Shown: positions 53,111 to 61,953 of the stretch, piece after piece
Position numbering within the stretch: the stretch's first letter is position 1
Layout of the letters: each line of letters opens with the position of its first letter
NCBI GenBank assembly: GCA_944319885.1
Contig: CALUFC010000001.1
Span: forward strand, 1 to 64,000
Direction of reading: 5' to 3'
DNA: 64,000 nt
Origin: an uncultured Coriobacteriaceae bacterium
GTDB lineage: Bacteria > Actinomycetota > Coriobacteriia > Coriobacteriales > Coriobacteriaceae
Position numbers and translations under genes: made by a program
Notes under the pieces: model-generated
The model's input: only the letters and a program-made list of their open reading frames with translations
The model's database searches: none
Told to the model about the DNA's origin: nothing

Positions 53111-54691
53111 CTAGCAGACGCCCTGGACGAAGCGCATGAACGCACGCGACCCGTCTTCGGTATCGGCGAAGACCGCGCACTGCTCGAGCACACGCGCGAA
53201 CACCGCTCCGATCTCTTGCTCGATGATGCCATCGAGCGCGCGAACGCCTTCCTCGTCGAGCGATGCCACCGCCTGCGGCGCATATGCAGGATGCCGTTCG
53301 ATCACCTCGGCCGCCCACGGCGCATGCGCGGCGATGGCGGGGATCTGCGCCGGGTCCTCGCCCGCCAGGATGGCCCGCTTGAGCTCGTTCATCTCGCCCA
53401 GCAAGCGCGCCGGTAGCACCGCGAGGCCCATGACCTCGATGAGGCCGATGTTCTCCTTCTTGATGTGATGCAGCTCTTGGTGCGGATGGAAGATCCCCAA
53501 GGGGAACTCGTCGGTGGTGCGGTTGTTGCGCAGCACCAAATCGAGCTCGAAGAGGCTGTCGCGGCGACGGGCGATGGGCGTGATGGTGTTGTGGGGCGTA
53601 TCGCCCGTATAGGCAAGGACGTCCACCGAGGAGTCGCTGTAGGCGCGCCACGCACGCAGGATTATGTCGGCGAGCTCGATGAGCCGCTCGGGATCCGCGG
53701 CGTCGAGCCTGATGACCGACATGGGCCAGTCGACGATGCCCGCCTTCACGTCCTCGAACCCGGAGAACGCGAGCTCCTGGCGCAGGCCCGCGCGCGCCAT
53801 GGCAAACGTGTAGCGACCGCCCTGATAGTGCTCGTGCGTGAGGATCGAGCCGCCCACAATGGGTAGGTCGGCGTTCGAGCCCACGGTGTAGTGCGGGAAC
53901 ATCTCCACGAACTGGAGCAGGCGCTCGAACGTGGTCCGGTTGATCTTCATGGGCACATGCTGCTCGGACAGCACGATGCAATGCTCGTTGTAATACACAT
54001 AGGGGCTGTACTGCAGGTACCACCGCTCGCCTGCCAGCGTGAGCGGTATGAGACGGATGGTTTGACGCGCCGGATGATCGAGCCTGCCCGCATACCCGAT
54101 GTTCTGGTAGCACAGCTGGCAGCGCGGATAGGGCTCGGCGCCCTCCTTGCGCTCGAGCGCGGCAGCGATGGCCTTGGGATCTTTCTCGGGCTTCGAGAGA
54201 TTGATCGTGATGTCGAGATTGCCGTAGCGCGTGGGCGTCACCCATTTACGGTCGCGCGCGATGCGGTACGTGCGGATGTAATCGGAGTCGCGTGCGATGC
54301 GGTACAGATAGTCCGTTGCCTTCTCGGGCGACTCCTCGTACCGCCTCCAGAACCCGCGGACCACATGGCTGGGACGCGGCGTGAGCACACCCATGAGCCG
54401 CGTGTCGAGCAGGTCGCGGCTTGCAATGCCTCCATCGATAACCCCGCGTGCCACCGCATCGTCGAGCAAGCCCGCCAGGATCTTCTCGAGATCAGGGTGC
54501 TCGCTCGCGCGGACGGCACGACGCACCTCCTCGACGGGCACAAACAACCCATCGGGCTCGTAGTGCAGCGCATCGAACAGCTGGTTCACGGCGAATGTGA
54601 TGTCATCCTCCGCGATGAGCCCGCGCCTGAGCGCGTACGCGACCAGCTCGGACGCGCCTCGCTCAACCGCACCGATATGAGAATCTGCCAT
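53111..54691 (-). CDS. galT: UDP-glucose-hexose-1-phosphate uridylyltransferase, class II
   Basis: A 526-aa class II GalT that swaps galactose-1-P with UDP-glucose to give UDP-galactose and glucose-1-P. It is much longer than class I GalT (about 350 aa). CQLCYQNIGYAGR at about residues 195-207, LTHEHYQGGRYTFAMA at about 286-301 and the histidine-rich FHPHQELHHIKKENIGLIEV block at about 403-422 are the recognisable signatures. ATG 54691 has GGGAGGGAG upstream; an in-frame ATG at 54721 is less likely. It is the first gene of galT-galK and divergent from the LacI-type regulator. galE is not in the window. Confidence 0.93.
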   Translation of the reverse strand: MADSHIGAVERGASELVAYALRRGLIAEDDITFAVNQLFDALHYEPDGLFVPVEEVRRAVRASEHPDLEKILAGLLDDAVARGVIDGGIASRDLLDTRLMGVLTPRPSHVVRGFWRRYEESPEKATDYLYRIARDSDYIRTYRIARDRKWVTPTRYGNLDITINLSKPEKDPKAIAAALERKEGAEPYPRCQLCYQNIGYAGRLDHPARQTIRLIPLTLAGERWYLQYSPYVYYNEHCIVLSEQHVPMKINRTTFERLLQFVEMFPHYTVGSNADLPIVGGSILTHEHYQGGRYTFAMARAGLRQELAFSGFEDVKAGIVDWPMSVIRLDAADPERLIELADIILRAWRAYSDSSVDVLAYTGDTPHNTITPIARRRDSLFELDLVLRNNRTTDEFPLGIFHPHQELHHIKKENIGLIEVMGLAVLPARLLGEMNELKRAILAGEDPAQIPAIAAHAPWAAEVIERHPAYAPQAVASLDEEGVRALDGIIEQEIGAVFARVLEQCAVFADTEDGSRAFMRFVQGVC

Positions 54692-54912
54692 GATGCGCTC
54701 CCTCCCAGATACACCGGTCATGATGGCGGGAGCTTGCCCCCTCCAATCACGTTATCTTAATCCATCGTATGAGCCTTTGATGAGCTCTGGTGGGCATCTT
54801 CCCCATCTTCCGGGACGCTGCGGTTTTCGGTCGGCGAACGGTCGATTTTCCGAGTCCAGCGGTACTTGCATTCTTCCATGTTTACGTGCTGTTTTATCCC
54901 ATATCGCCACTA

Positions 54913-54930
54913 TTTGGAAACGATTCCAAA
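54913..54930. promoter_or_regulatory. LacI-type operator 1
   Basis: TTTGGAAACGATTCCAAA: arms TTTGGAA/TTCCAAA around ACGA, close to the TGGAAACGTTTCCA pattern of the second site. It overlaps the candidate galT promoter. Confidence 0.7.
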
Positions 54931-54970
54931 ATTGTCGCTTCCATGCGCCTGCAAATGGAGTACACTCACG

Positions 54971-54984
54971 TGGAAACGTTTCCA
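54971..54984. promoter_or_regulatory. LacI-type operator 2 (perfect palindrome)
   Basis: TGGAAACGTTTCCA is a perfect 14-bp palindrome with the central CG of LacI/GalR operators. It lies 97 bp before the regulator start and 56 bp, centre to centre, from operator 1; the spacing allows a DNA loop and autoregulation. Confidence 0.75.
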
Positions 54985-55080
54985 TATCGTTCGGAATGTC
55001 GGGCATCATCGGTCGCTCGCAAAGGACGATGGTGCGGACATTGATCCTTTGTTATGGCTCCACGTGAAACGAGGTGGCAT

Positions 55081-56085
55081 ATGAACATTCGAGATATCGC
55101 CGCGAAGGCCGGCTACGGCGTAGGCACGGTCTCGCGCGTGATCAACGACCAGCCGAACGTGAGCGAGCAGGCCCGTGCGCGCATCCTCACCGTCATGGAG
55201 GAATGCGGGTACGAGCCGAACAGCAACGCCCGCTATCTCAAAATGCAGTCGCAAACACCCGTGGCGGCGTTCGTCATGGGCGTCGGCAACCGCCTGTTCG
55301 GCGACATCCTCGGGCCGCTGCAAACAACCCTTGCCGAGGCAAACGAAGACCTCGTTGTCACCTACCTCGACGATGATGCAGACGAGGTCCGCGCGGCGAT
55401 TGCATACCAGAACGCCCGCCATCCCAAGGGCATGCTGTTTCTGGGCGGCGAGCCGCGCTACTTCGCGGAGGCATTCCACGAGATCGAGGTGCCCAGCGTG
55501 CTGGTAACCGGCTCGGCAGCCGATCTTGGCTTCGAACGGCTCTCGAGCGTCACTATCGACAACGAGGCCGCGGCACGATGCCTCTGCGAGCACCTGCTGG
55601 AGCACGGCCACCGCCGCATCGGCATCATCGGCGGCAGCAAAACGGGCAACCAGACAAGCACGCTGCGCCTAGCCGGCGCGGTCGCGGCCATTCGCGCACG
55701 GGGCATCTCCTTCGATATCGCGCGCGATTACGAGCCGTGCGACTTCCATGAGGCCGGCGGGTACGAAGCAGCTCAACGCCTGCTTGATCGCAACGGCGAT
55801 CTCACCGCCATCTTCGCCCTGGGCGACGTCATCGCCTTCGGTGCGCTGCGCGCCATCGTCGACCGCGGCCTGCGCGTTCCCCGCGACATCTCGCTTGCCG
55901 GATTCGATGACACCTCGTTTTCCCAGTATGCCGTTCCGCGCATCACGACCATCAGACAAAACGCCGAGCAGCTTGGTCGTGCGGCCGCACGCATCCTGCT
56001 CGCCAACATGCACGACGGCGCCCCGGCAGCGCACGAGGTCGGCCCCTTTGAGCTCATCGAGCGCGAGAGCGTTCGTGCGCTGTGA
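55081..56085 (+). CDS. LacI/GalR-family regulator of galactoside genes
   Basis: A 334-aa repressor. HTH NIRDIAAKAGYGVGTVSRVI is at residues 2-21, the hinge region (NSNARYLKMQSQ) at about 48-59, and the effector domain runs from about 60 (VAAFVMGVGN, RRIGIIGGSKTGNQ at about 179, AIFALGDVIAFGALRAI at about 243, LAGFDDTSFSQYAVPRITTI at about 271). ATG 55081 has GAGGTGG upstream; an earlier ATG at 55054 has none. It is divergent from galT-galK, with two palindromic operators between them, and is followed 33 bp later by the GH13 gene. It probably represses both sides in the absence of a galactoside or glucoside inducer. Confidence 0.9.
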   Translation: MNIRDIAAKAGYGVGTVSRVINDQPNVSEQARARILTVMEECGYEPNSNARYLKMQSQTPVAAFVMGVGNRLFGDILGPLQTTLAEANEDLVVTYLDDDADEVRAAIAYQNARHPKGMLFLGGEPRYFAEAFHEIEVPSVLVTGSAADLGFERLSSVTIDNEAAARCLCEHLLEHGHRRIGIIGGSKTGNQTSTLRLAGAVAAIRARGISFDIARDYEPCDFHEAGGYEAAQRLLDRNGDLTAIFALGDVIAFGALRAIVDRGLRVPRDISLAGFDDTSFSQYAVPRITTIRQNAEQLGRAAARILLANMHDGAPAAHEVGPFELIERESVRAL

Positions 56086-56118
56086 AGCAGACGCAACAAC
56101 AAAGAAAGGAGCAACAAC

Positions 56119-57801
56119 ATGAACATGCATGAGGATTGGTGGAAGCAGGCGGTGGTGTACCAGGTGTACCCGCGCAGCTTTCGCGACAGCAACGGCGACG
56201 GCATCGGCGACATCAAGGGCATTACCGAGCGCATGGGATATCTCAGTGCGCTGGGCATCGACGCCATCTGGCTCTCGCCGTTCTACCCCTCCCCGCTCGT
56301 CGACGGCGGATACGATGTGGCAGACTATCGCGATGTCGATCCGCGCCTGGGCACGCTTGCCGATCTCGATGAGATGATCGCGGCCGCTCACGCCGCCGAT
56401 ATCAAGGTGGTCGTCGATATCGTTCCCAACCACACCTCGACCGAACACGAATGGTTCCGCGCGGCCCTCGCCGCTGCACCCGGCTCGCCCGAGCGTGCGC
56501 GCTACATCTTCCGCCACGGCCGTGGCGAGCATGGCGAGCTGCCCCCTAACGGCTGGAAGTCAACCTTTGGCGGCCCCGCCTGGGAGCCGGTGGGCGATGG
56601 CGAGTGGTATCTGCATCTTTTTGCCGTTGAGCAAGCCGACCTCAACTGGAAGAACCCCGAGGTTCACGAGGATTTCAAGCGTACCTTACGCTTCTGGGCC
56701 GATCGCGGTGTCGACGGATTCCGTGTGGACGTTGCCCACGCGCTCGCCAAAGATCTCGAGAGCCGTCCGCTCGAGGATTGGCCCGATGAGCCCGAGCAAG
56801 GCGTGATCGACGGCGAGAACCCGCTCTGGGATCGCCCTGAGGTACATGAGATCTATCGTGAGTGGCGCGAGGTCTTCAACGAGTACACGCCGGCGCGTTT
56901 CGCGGTGGCCGAGGCCTGGGTGCACCCCGATCATCAGTGGATGTACGCCTCGCCCGATGAGCTGGGCCAGGTGTTCAACTTCGAGTTCTCCAAGATGGAC
57001 TGGTTTGCCGACCGTTTCCGCCTTGCCATTGAAGAGGGACTCGCCTCGGCGGCGCGCTCGCATTCGACGACCACGTGGGTGCTTTCCAACCACGATCTGC
57101 CCCGCCATCCCACGCGCTTCGCGCTGCCGCAGGTCCCCTCCCGCGTACACCACCAGCTGGTAAACGACTGGCTCCTGCGCGACGGCACGACCTATATCGA
57201 GGACCGCGAGCTCGGCACGCGCCGGGCGCGGGCGGCGCTGCTCATGGAGCTGGCGCTGCCAGGATCGGTTTATCTGTACCAAGGCGAGGAGCTGGGGCTC
57301 TTCGAGGTGGCCGACATCCCGTGGGACGCCCTGGAAGATCCCCAGGCCCAGATGACGGCGCACGGCGATGCGCTGAAGGGCCGCGACGGCTGCCGCGTGC
57401 CGCTGCCCTGGACGGCAGACGACGCAACCGGAGCCTTCGGCTTTTCCATCCCGGCCGAGCATGCGGCGCCGCATCTGCCCCAACCGGCATGGTTCCAAGG
57501 CTTCGCCGCCGACGCGGAGGAGCGCGATGACGCCTCGATGCTCAGCTTCTACCGCCGCGCCCTCGCCCTGCGCAGCCAGCTCATCGCAGCGACGGGCTCA
57601 ACCGAGCTCACGTGGGCACCCGACAACGGCGGCGAGGTGATTGCCTACGAGCGCCCGCTCGCCGACGGCCGCACGCTCACCAGCATCACGAACTTCGGCG
57701 CCGCTCCGGTGAGCCTGCCCGAAGGCGAGGTGCTACTCGCCTCGACACCGCTTGCAGACGATACCTTACCGCAGGACGCCTCGGTCTGGATTGCCCGGTA
57801 G
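56119..57801 (+). CDS. GH13 alpha-glucosidase (oligo-1,6-glucosidase/alpha-glucosidase type)
   Basis: A 560-aa cytoplasmic glycoside hydrolase of family 13. Conserved regions are DIVPNHTS at about residues 99-106, GVDGFRVDVAHALAKD at about 196-211 (nucleophile Asp204), FAVAEAW at about 257 (acid/base Glu), and SNHDLPRH at about 317 (transition-state Asp). The N-terminal WWKQAVVYQVYPRSFRDSNG block is typical of the oligo-1,6-glucosidase/maltase subfamilies. Small C-terminal beta domain from about 485. ATG 56119 has AAAGGAG upstream. It follows the LacI-type regulator on the same strand and is convergent with the GH36 gene. Substrate may be maltose, isomaltose or sucrose. Confidence 0.9.
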   Translation: MNMHEDWWKQAVVYQVYPRSFRDSNGDGIGDIKGITERMGYLSALGIDAIWLSPFYPSPLVDGGYDVADYRDVDPRLGTLADLDEMIAAAHAADIKVVVDIVPNHTSTEHEWFRAALAAAPGSPERARYIFRHGRGEHGELPPNGWKSTFGGPAWEPVGDGEWYLHLFAVEQADLNWKNPEVHEDFKRTLRFWADRGVDGFRVDVAHALAKDLESRPLEDWPDEPEQGVIDGENPLWDRPEVHEIYREWREVFNEYTPARFAVAEAWVHPDHQWMYASPDELGQVFNFEFSKMDWFADRFRLAIEEGLASAARSHSTTTWVLSNHDLPRHPTRFALPQVPSRVHHQLVNDWLLRDGTTYIEDRELGTRRARAALLMELALPGSVYLYQGEELGLFEVADIPWDALEDPQAQMTAHGDALKGRDGCRVPLPWTADDATGAFGFSIPAEHAAPHLPQPAWFQGFAADAEERDDASMLSFYRRALALRSQLIAATGSTELTWAPDNGGEVIAYERPLADGRTLTSITNFGAAPVSLPEGEVLLASTPLADDTLPQDASVWIAR

Positions 57802-57822
57802 GGAGTCTTTTCTAACGTCAAA

Positions 57823-57889
57823 GGGCCCGCCAGGCATCTTGCAAAAACGCTCCACGAAGTGCGCGTCTCTGCGGATACCAGGCGGGCCC
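57823..57889. terminator. Long-loop inverted repeat between convergent glycosidase genes
   Basis: GGGCCCGCC (57823-57831) and GGCGGGCCC (57881-57889) form a 9-bp GC stem enclosing 49 nt. It is placed between the GH13 and GH36 stop codons and probably acts on both transcripts. A T-stretch (CTTTTCT at about 57807) lies before it on the plus strand. Confidence 0.5.
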
Positions 57890-57908
57890 ATCTTGTGCTT
57901 CGAGCGTC

Positions 57909-60104
57909 TTATGCGTCGATGCGCACGAAGTGGTACATGCGGCTCATGTAGGGCGCGCTACCCACCGGCAGCGGGATGCCCATATCCATGATGGCATCGG
58001 CTGCATAGACGGTATCGGAGTACTCCTCGCGATAGAGCGCGCCGCGCGTAAGGCCGCGGGGCACCACGTAGTTGGCGACGCCGTAGCCCTCGACGTTCAA
58101 GACCACCGCGCTCACCAGCGCCTCCGAGCCATCCTCTGCCACGTAGCCCCACGCCGCGATCGCATCTTCAAGCGGCGACGTGAGACGGTAGTACAGCCCC
58201 TCGCGCACGAGATGCTCGATCTCGTGATACCGCTTGACCTGGCCCTTGATGATCTCGCAGGCGCGCTCGGGCAGCTCGATCAGGTCGAGCTCGTAGCCAA
58301 AGCCGCCGCCGGCCATCGCAACGGTACCGCGGCACGAAAGCGGCACCTCGCGCCCGTTGATCTCGTTGGGGCAGGCGGAAACGTGGGCACCCATCGACGA
58401 ACAGGGATACCCGAACGACGTTCCATACTGGATGGTCATACGGTCGTGCGCGTCGGTGTTGTCGCTCGTCCAGATCTGCGGCGTGTAATAGAGCATACCG
58501 GCGTCAAAACGCCCACCGCCGGCCGAGCAGCCCTCGATAAGCAAATTGGGATAGCGCTGGATGATACGCTCCAGCAGGTCATAGAGACCCAGCACATAAT
58601 CGTAGAGCACGCGGCCCTGATCCTCGGCGAGGCGGGAATACACGTCCACGATGCTGCGGTTATAGTCCCACTTCAGATACTCGATGTTCGCCTGGTCGAG
58701 AATGCCGCACAGCTGCTCGAACAGGTTGTCGCGCACATCGGGGCGCGACATGTCGAGCACGAGCTGGTCGCGTCCGAGCACCGGGTCTTTGCCGGGAATG
58801 GACAGCGCCCAGTCGGGGTGCGCGCGGTACAGATCGCTGTCCTCGCTCACCATCTCGGGCTCCACCCAGATGCCAAACTTGAGCCCCGCAGCGTTCACGT
58901 AGTCGACCAGCTGCTTGAGCGGGCCGCCCAGCTTCTGCTCGTTGACGGTCCAATCGCCGAGGGCGCGCAGGTCGTCTTTGCGCTCGCCGAACCAGCCGTC
59001 GTCCATCACGAGCATCTCGATGCCCAGCTCGGCAGCTTTGTCTGCCAAGCGTGCAAGGCTATCGCCGTCGAAATCGAAGTAAGCCGCCTCCCAGCTGTTG
59101 ATGAGGATGGGACGCGGACGGTCGCGCCACGGGCCGCGGCACACGTGCTTGCGAATGCAGCGGTGCAGGTTGTGCGAGATACGCTCCAGGCCCGCGTTGG
59201 AATAGGTGAGGATCACCTCGGGCGCAATGAGCTGCTCGCCGGGCTTGAGCGGATACGAGAACTGCTCGTCGGTGAGGCCCATCTGCATGCGCACCTGATC
59301 GAACTGGTCCATCTCGATCTCGGCCAAAAATCCGCCGCTGTACATGAAGCTCATCGACCATGCACGGCCGGAGGTCTCGGTGGCGTTGCGATCGCACATG
59401 ATCATGAGCGGATTGTATTGGTTGGACGACATGCCGCGGCGGCTGCCCACCGAGAGCGAACCATGGCCCACATGGCGACGAGATGGACGGCGCTCCATCG
59501 CATGGCGGCCGCAGAACGTGATGGCGTCGAAATCGCCGTGCACCATGTCGAGGCAGGCGGTCTGCGCGCGCTTGACCACGATCTTCTCGGTGCCCGCGTT
59601 CTTGATGATTGCCGCGCGGGTGATGATGTCGAGCTTGGGCAGCACGCCGTAAAGCAGCTCGACTTCGAGGCCCAGGCGCTTGTCGGCAAGCGTGATGGAG
59701 AGCGTCTGCGCACCGTCGTCCTCAGAATCCGAGTACACGGCGGGCAGGCCCTCGAGCGCGTATTTGCCATCGCGAATCTCGTGCTTCACATAGCGCAGGT
59801 CGCACCCGAAGGTGCCGTTGGCATCGCGCACCACCAGCAGCGGGCTGCGCATGTCGCCGCCGCCCTGGAACGCGTACTCCTGGGGCAGCACGTCGAGCGA
59901 ATAGGTACGGTCCTGCACGTCATGCGGGCTAGCGCACATGCCGCTGCGATCGGCATAGGTCACCAGGTAGCGCAAGTCGCCTTCGGTGCGCGCACCATAG
60001 TACAGATGGAGCAAATAGCCGTGCTCGTCTGCCACCATTTGATACGTACTGTTCTGCGTGTGGATAGTGAAAATGCCGCTCTCGGCGTCGTACGCAAGAG
60101 GCAT
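57909..60104 (-). CDS. GH36 alpha-galactosidase
   Basis: A 731-aa family 36 alpha-galactosidase that releases galactose from raffinose-family sugars and melibiose. The beta-supersandwich N-terminal domain (about 1-320) is followed by a TIM barrel: WEAAYFDFD at about 344, MLVMDDGWFGERKDDLRALG at about 370, FGIWVEPEMVSEDSDLY at about 410, the nucleophile in YLKWDYNRSI at about 471, EGCSAGGGRFD at about 516 and the acid/base in TSDNTDAHDRM at about 535-545. Length is normal for GH36 (about 730). ATG 60104 has GGGAGAG upstream; ATG 60122 and a frame to 60209 are less likely. No signal peptide, so substrate must be imported, probably by the adjacent transporter. Confidence 0.93.
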   Translation of the reverse strand: MPLAYDAESGIFTIHTQNSTYQMVADEHGYLLHLYYGARTEGDLRYLVTYADRSGMCASPHDVQDRTYSLDVLPQEYAFQGGGDMRSPLLVVRDANGTFGCDLRYVKHEIRDGKYALEGLPAVYSDSEDDGAQTLSITLADKRLGLEVELLYGVLPKLDIITRAAIIKNAGTEKIVVKRAQTACLDMVHGDFDAITFCGRHAMERRPSRRHVGHGSLSVGSRRGMSSNQYNPLMIMCDRNATETSGRAWSMSFMYSGGFLAEIEMDQFDQVRMQMGLTDEQFSYPLKPGEQLIAPEVILTYSNAGLERISHNLHRCIRKHVCRGPWRDRPRPILINSWEAAYFDFDGDSLARLADKAAELGIEMLVMDDGWFGERKDDLRALGDWTVNEQKLGGPLKQLVDYVNAAGLKFGIWVEPEMVSEDSDLYRAHPDWALSIPGKDPVLGRDQLVLDMSRPDVRDNLFEQLCGILDQANIEYLKWDYNRSIVDVYSRLAEDQGRVLYDYVLGLYDLLERIIQRYPNLLIEGCSAGGGRFDAGMLYYTPQIWTSDNTDAHDRMTIQYGTSFGYPCSSMGAHVSACPNEINGREVPLSCRGTVAMAGGGFGYELDLIELPERACEIIKGQVKRYHEIEHLVREGLYYRLTSPLEDAIAAWGYVAEDGSEALVSAVVLNVEGYGVANYVVPRGLTRGALYREEYSDTVYAADAIMDMGIPLPVGSAPYMSRMYHFVRIDA

Positions 60105-60156
60105 GGGAGCTCTCCCTATCATGATCGGGTGTGGTAGATATAGGGTTGAAACGCAA

Positions 60157-60188
60157 CCCTGCTCGAACCCGGGAAGGCTCGAGCAGGG
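60157..60188 (-). terminator. Terminator after the sugar ABC permease genes
   Basis: CCCTGCTCGA (60157-60166) and TCGAGCAGGG (60179-60188) form a 10-bp stem 41 bp after the permease stop on the minus strand. A second small stem AGGGTT/AACCCT (60142-60160) adjoins it. Followed on the minus strand by TTGCGTTTC. Confidence 0.6.
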
Positions 60189-60229
60189 AAAGAATAGCAC
60201 GTCGCGCAAAACGTATATGTGGCGTTTTG

Positions 60230-61075
60230 CTACTTCACAGCACCATTAGTAACGCCGCCGATAATCTGCTTCTGAGCCACGATGTAGAAGAGGATCATCG
60301 GGAGCATCGCGAGCAGGTACGAGGCGAATGCCAGGTTGTAGTTCGTGGAGAACGCCGTCTGGAAGTTCATCTGCGCGAGCGGCAGGGTGTTCACGCCCTG
60401 GCCACCCATGATGACGAGCGGGGTCATGACGTCGTTCCACACGGCCAGACCGGTGATAACGGCAACGGTCGCATGCATGGGCTTCATGAGCGGGAAGATG
60501 ACCTTCCAGTACGTCGTCCAGGTGCTCGCACCGTCAACGCGGGCGGCCTCTTCGAGCGCGATGGGGACGTTCCGCAGGTAGCCGGTGTAGAGCATCATGT
60601 TCATGGGCATGTAGAAGACCACGTACAGGATCATGACGCCCACCATGTTATCGAGGTGCATCACGGCGGTCTGCTTGACGAGCGGCATCATGAGGATCGC
60701 GAACGGCACGTACATACCGGCGATGATGAAGTAGTACGACCACTTGAAGATGCGCTTGTGGTCCATGTTGCGCCCGATGGCATACGCCGCGAGGCTATGG
60801 ACGAGCACCGACACCACGACGGCCACCACGGTGATGATGAGCGAGTTCATGAACGAGTGGAAGAAGTCGGTAACCTGAATCGCTTCGATGAAGTTATCGA
60901 GGCTCCACGTGCTGGGCAGCGACAGGATGCCCGCAATGTCGTTCGTCATCTCGCTGGGATCCTTGAAGGCGATGACGACCGCCATATACAGCGGGAAGAT
61001 GATGGTGATAAGACCGATGATGAGAAGAATGGTCACAGGCCAGTTGACCCGCTCCTTGACTTTTTCCTTAGCCAT
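60230..61075 (-). CDS. Carbohydrate ABC transporter permease (MalG/inner-membrane type)
   Basis: A 281-aa permease of the CUT1 type with six hydrophobic helices, beginning VTILLIIGLITIIFPLYMAVV at about 14-34. The EAA loop that contacts the ATPase is EEAARVDGASTWTTYWKVIF at about 189-208, and the C-terminus ends in LPMILFYIVAQKQIIGGVTNGAVK, typical of MalG-like partners. ATG 61075 shares one base with the TAA of the upstream permease gene (TAATG), so the two are coupled. The third gene of the operon after the binding protein and first permease. It probably imports alpha-galactosides or other oligosaccharides. Confidence 0.93.
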   Translation of the reverse strand: MAKEKVKERVNWPVTILLIIGLITIIFPLYMAVVIAFKDPSEMTNDIAGILSLPSTWSLDNFIEAIQVTDFFHSFMNSLIITVVAVVVSVLVHSLAAYAIGRNMDHKRIFKWSYYFIIAGMYVPFAILMMPLVKQTAVMHLDNMVGVMILYVVFYMPMNMMLYTGYLRNVPIALEEAARVDGASTWTTYWKVIFPLMKPMHATVAVITGLAVWNDVMTPLVIMGGQGVNTLPLAQMNFQTAFSTNYNLAFASYLLAMLPMILFYIVAQKQIIGGVTNGAVK

Positions 61076-61941
61076 TAGAGCTGCTCCTCCTTACTGTTCA
61101 AGAACTTGGTCTGCAGGATGGAGACGACGGCGATGAGGATGAAGAAGATCACCGCGTTGGCGCATTGATAGCCAAACTGGCCGCCGGACAGGCCGTTGTT
61201 GTAGATGAGGTAGGAAATCGACTCGGTGGACTGCGCCGGACCGCCGCTCGTCATAGCGATGATCTGATCGAAGACCATGAGCATGTCCTTCATCACGAGC
61301 ACCATGTTCGTGGTGACCGAAGGCATGATGAGCGGGAAGGTGATGTAGCGGAACTTGTCCCAGCCCACGGCGCCGTCGAGGGAACCGGCCTCATAGACGT
61401 CCTCGGGCACCGAGGAGAGACCGGTGATGTAGATGATGGTGGTCTGGGCGCATGCCTGCCACACAACCACGATCACGATTGCCACCCATGCCCATTCCGT
61501 GCTGGCGAGAATGGACTCGGTACCGGTGATCGCCGGCACGATATAGGTGAAGAAGTAGCTGAACACGTAGCCAACGACCAGACCGCCCAGGATGCGGGGC
61601 ACAAAGTAGATGCCACGCAGGGCGCTCTTGAACTTGATCTTGCTCGACAGGCCGATGGCGAGCATGAGCGAGATGATGTTGGTGGCGAGCGTTGCCACCA
61701 CGGCCACCTTGAACGTGAACAGATAGGAATTCAGGACGCGGGCGTCGCTGAACAGGTCAAGGTAGTTCTGGATGCCAATGATGTTGAAGGCACCATATCC
61801 CTTGGAGTCGGTGAAGCTGTAGAAGAATCCCGTGAGAAGCGGGAACGTGTTGAATGCGCAGAAAAGCACAAGGACGGGGATCAGGATCGCTATGAAGGTC
61901 TTATTGCGACCCGATCCGACCTTGGTTGCCGTGCTTGCCAT
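61075..61941 (-). CDS. Carbohydrate ABC transporter permease (MalF/UgpA type)
   Basis: A 288-aa permease of the CUT1 type, six helices (first FIAILIPVLVLFCAFNTFPL at about 16-35). The EAA loop is EDVYEAGSLDGAVGWDKFRY at about 179-198. No long periplasmic domain as in enteric MalF, so of the short UgpA/MsmF kind. ATG 61941 has AGGAGG-type sequence upstream (GGAAGCGAT). It follows the binding-protein gene by 12 bp and overlaps the next permease gene by one base. Pairs with it to form the channel. Confidence 0.93.
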   Translation of the reverse strand: MASTATKVGSGRNKTFIAILIPVLVLFCAFNTFPLLTGFFYSFTDSKGYGAFNIIGIQNYLDLFSDARVLNSYLFTFKVAVVATLATNIISLMLAIGLSSKIKFKSALRGIYFVPRILGGLVVGYVFSYFFTYIVPAITGTESILASTEWAWVAIVIVVVWQACAQTTIIYITGLSSVPEDVYEAGSLDGAVGWDKFRYITFPLIMPSVTTNMVLVMKDMLMVFDQIIAMTSGGPAQSTESISYLIYNNGLSGGQFGYQCANAVIFFILIAVVSILQTKFLNSKEEQL

Positions 61942-61953
61942 ATCGCTTCCTCC

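Larger units (their letters stand above)
54692..55080. other. 389-bp divergent control region of galT-galK and the LacI-type regulator
   Basis: Two LacI-type operators (54913-54930 and 54971-54984) with centres 56 bp apart lie in the half nearest the regulator. TACACT (54961-54966) is a possible -10 for the regulator. On the minus strand, TTGGAA and CGATAT, 17 bp apart around the first operator, are a possible galT promoter. 54692-54900 shows no gene. Confidence 0.55.
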
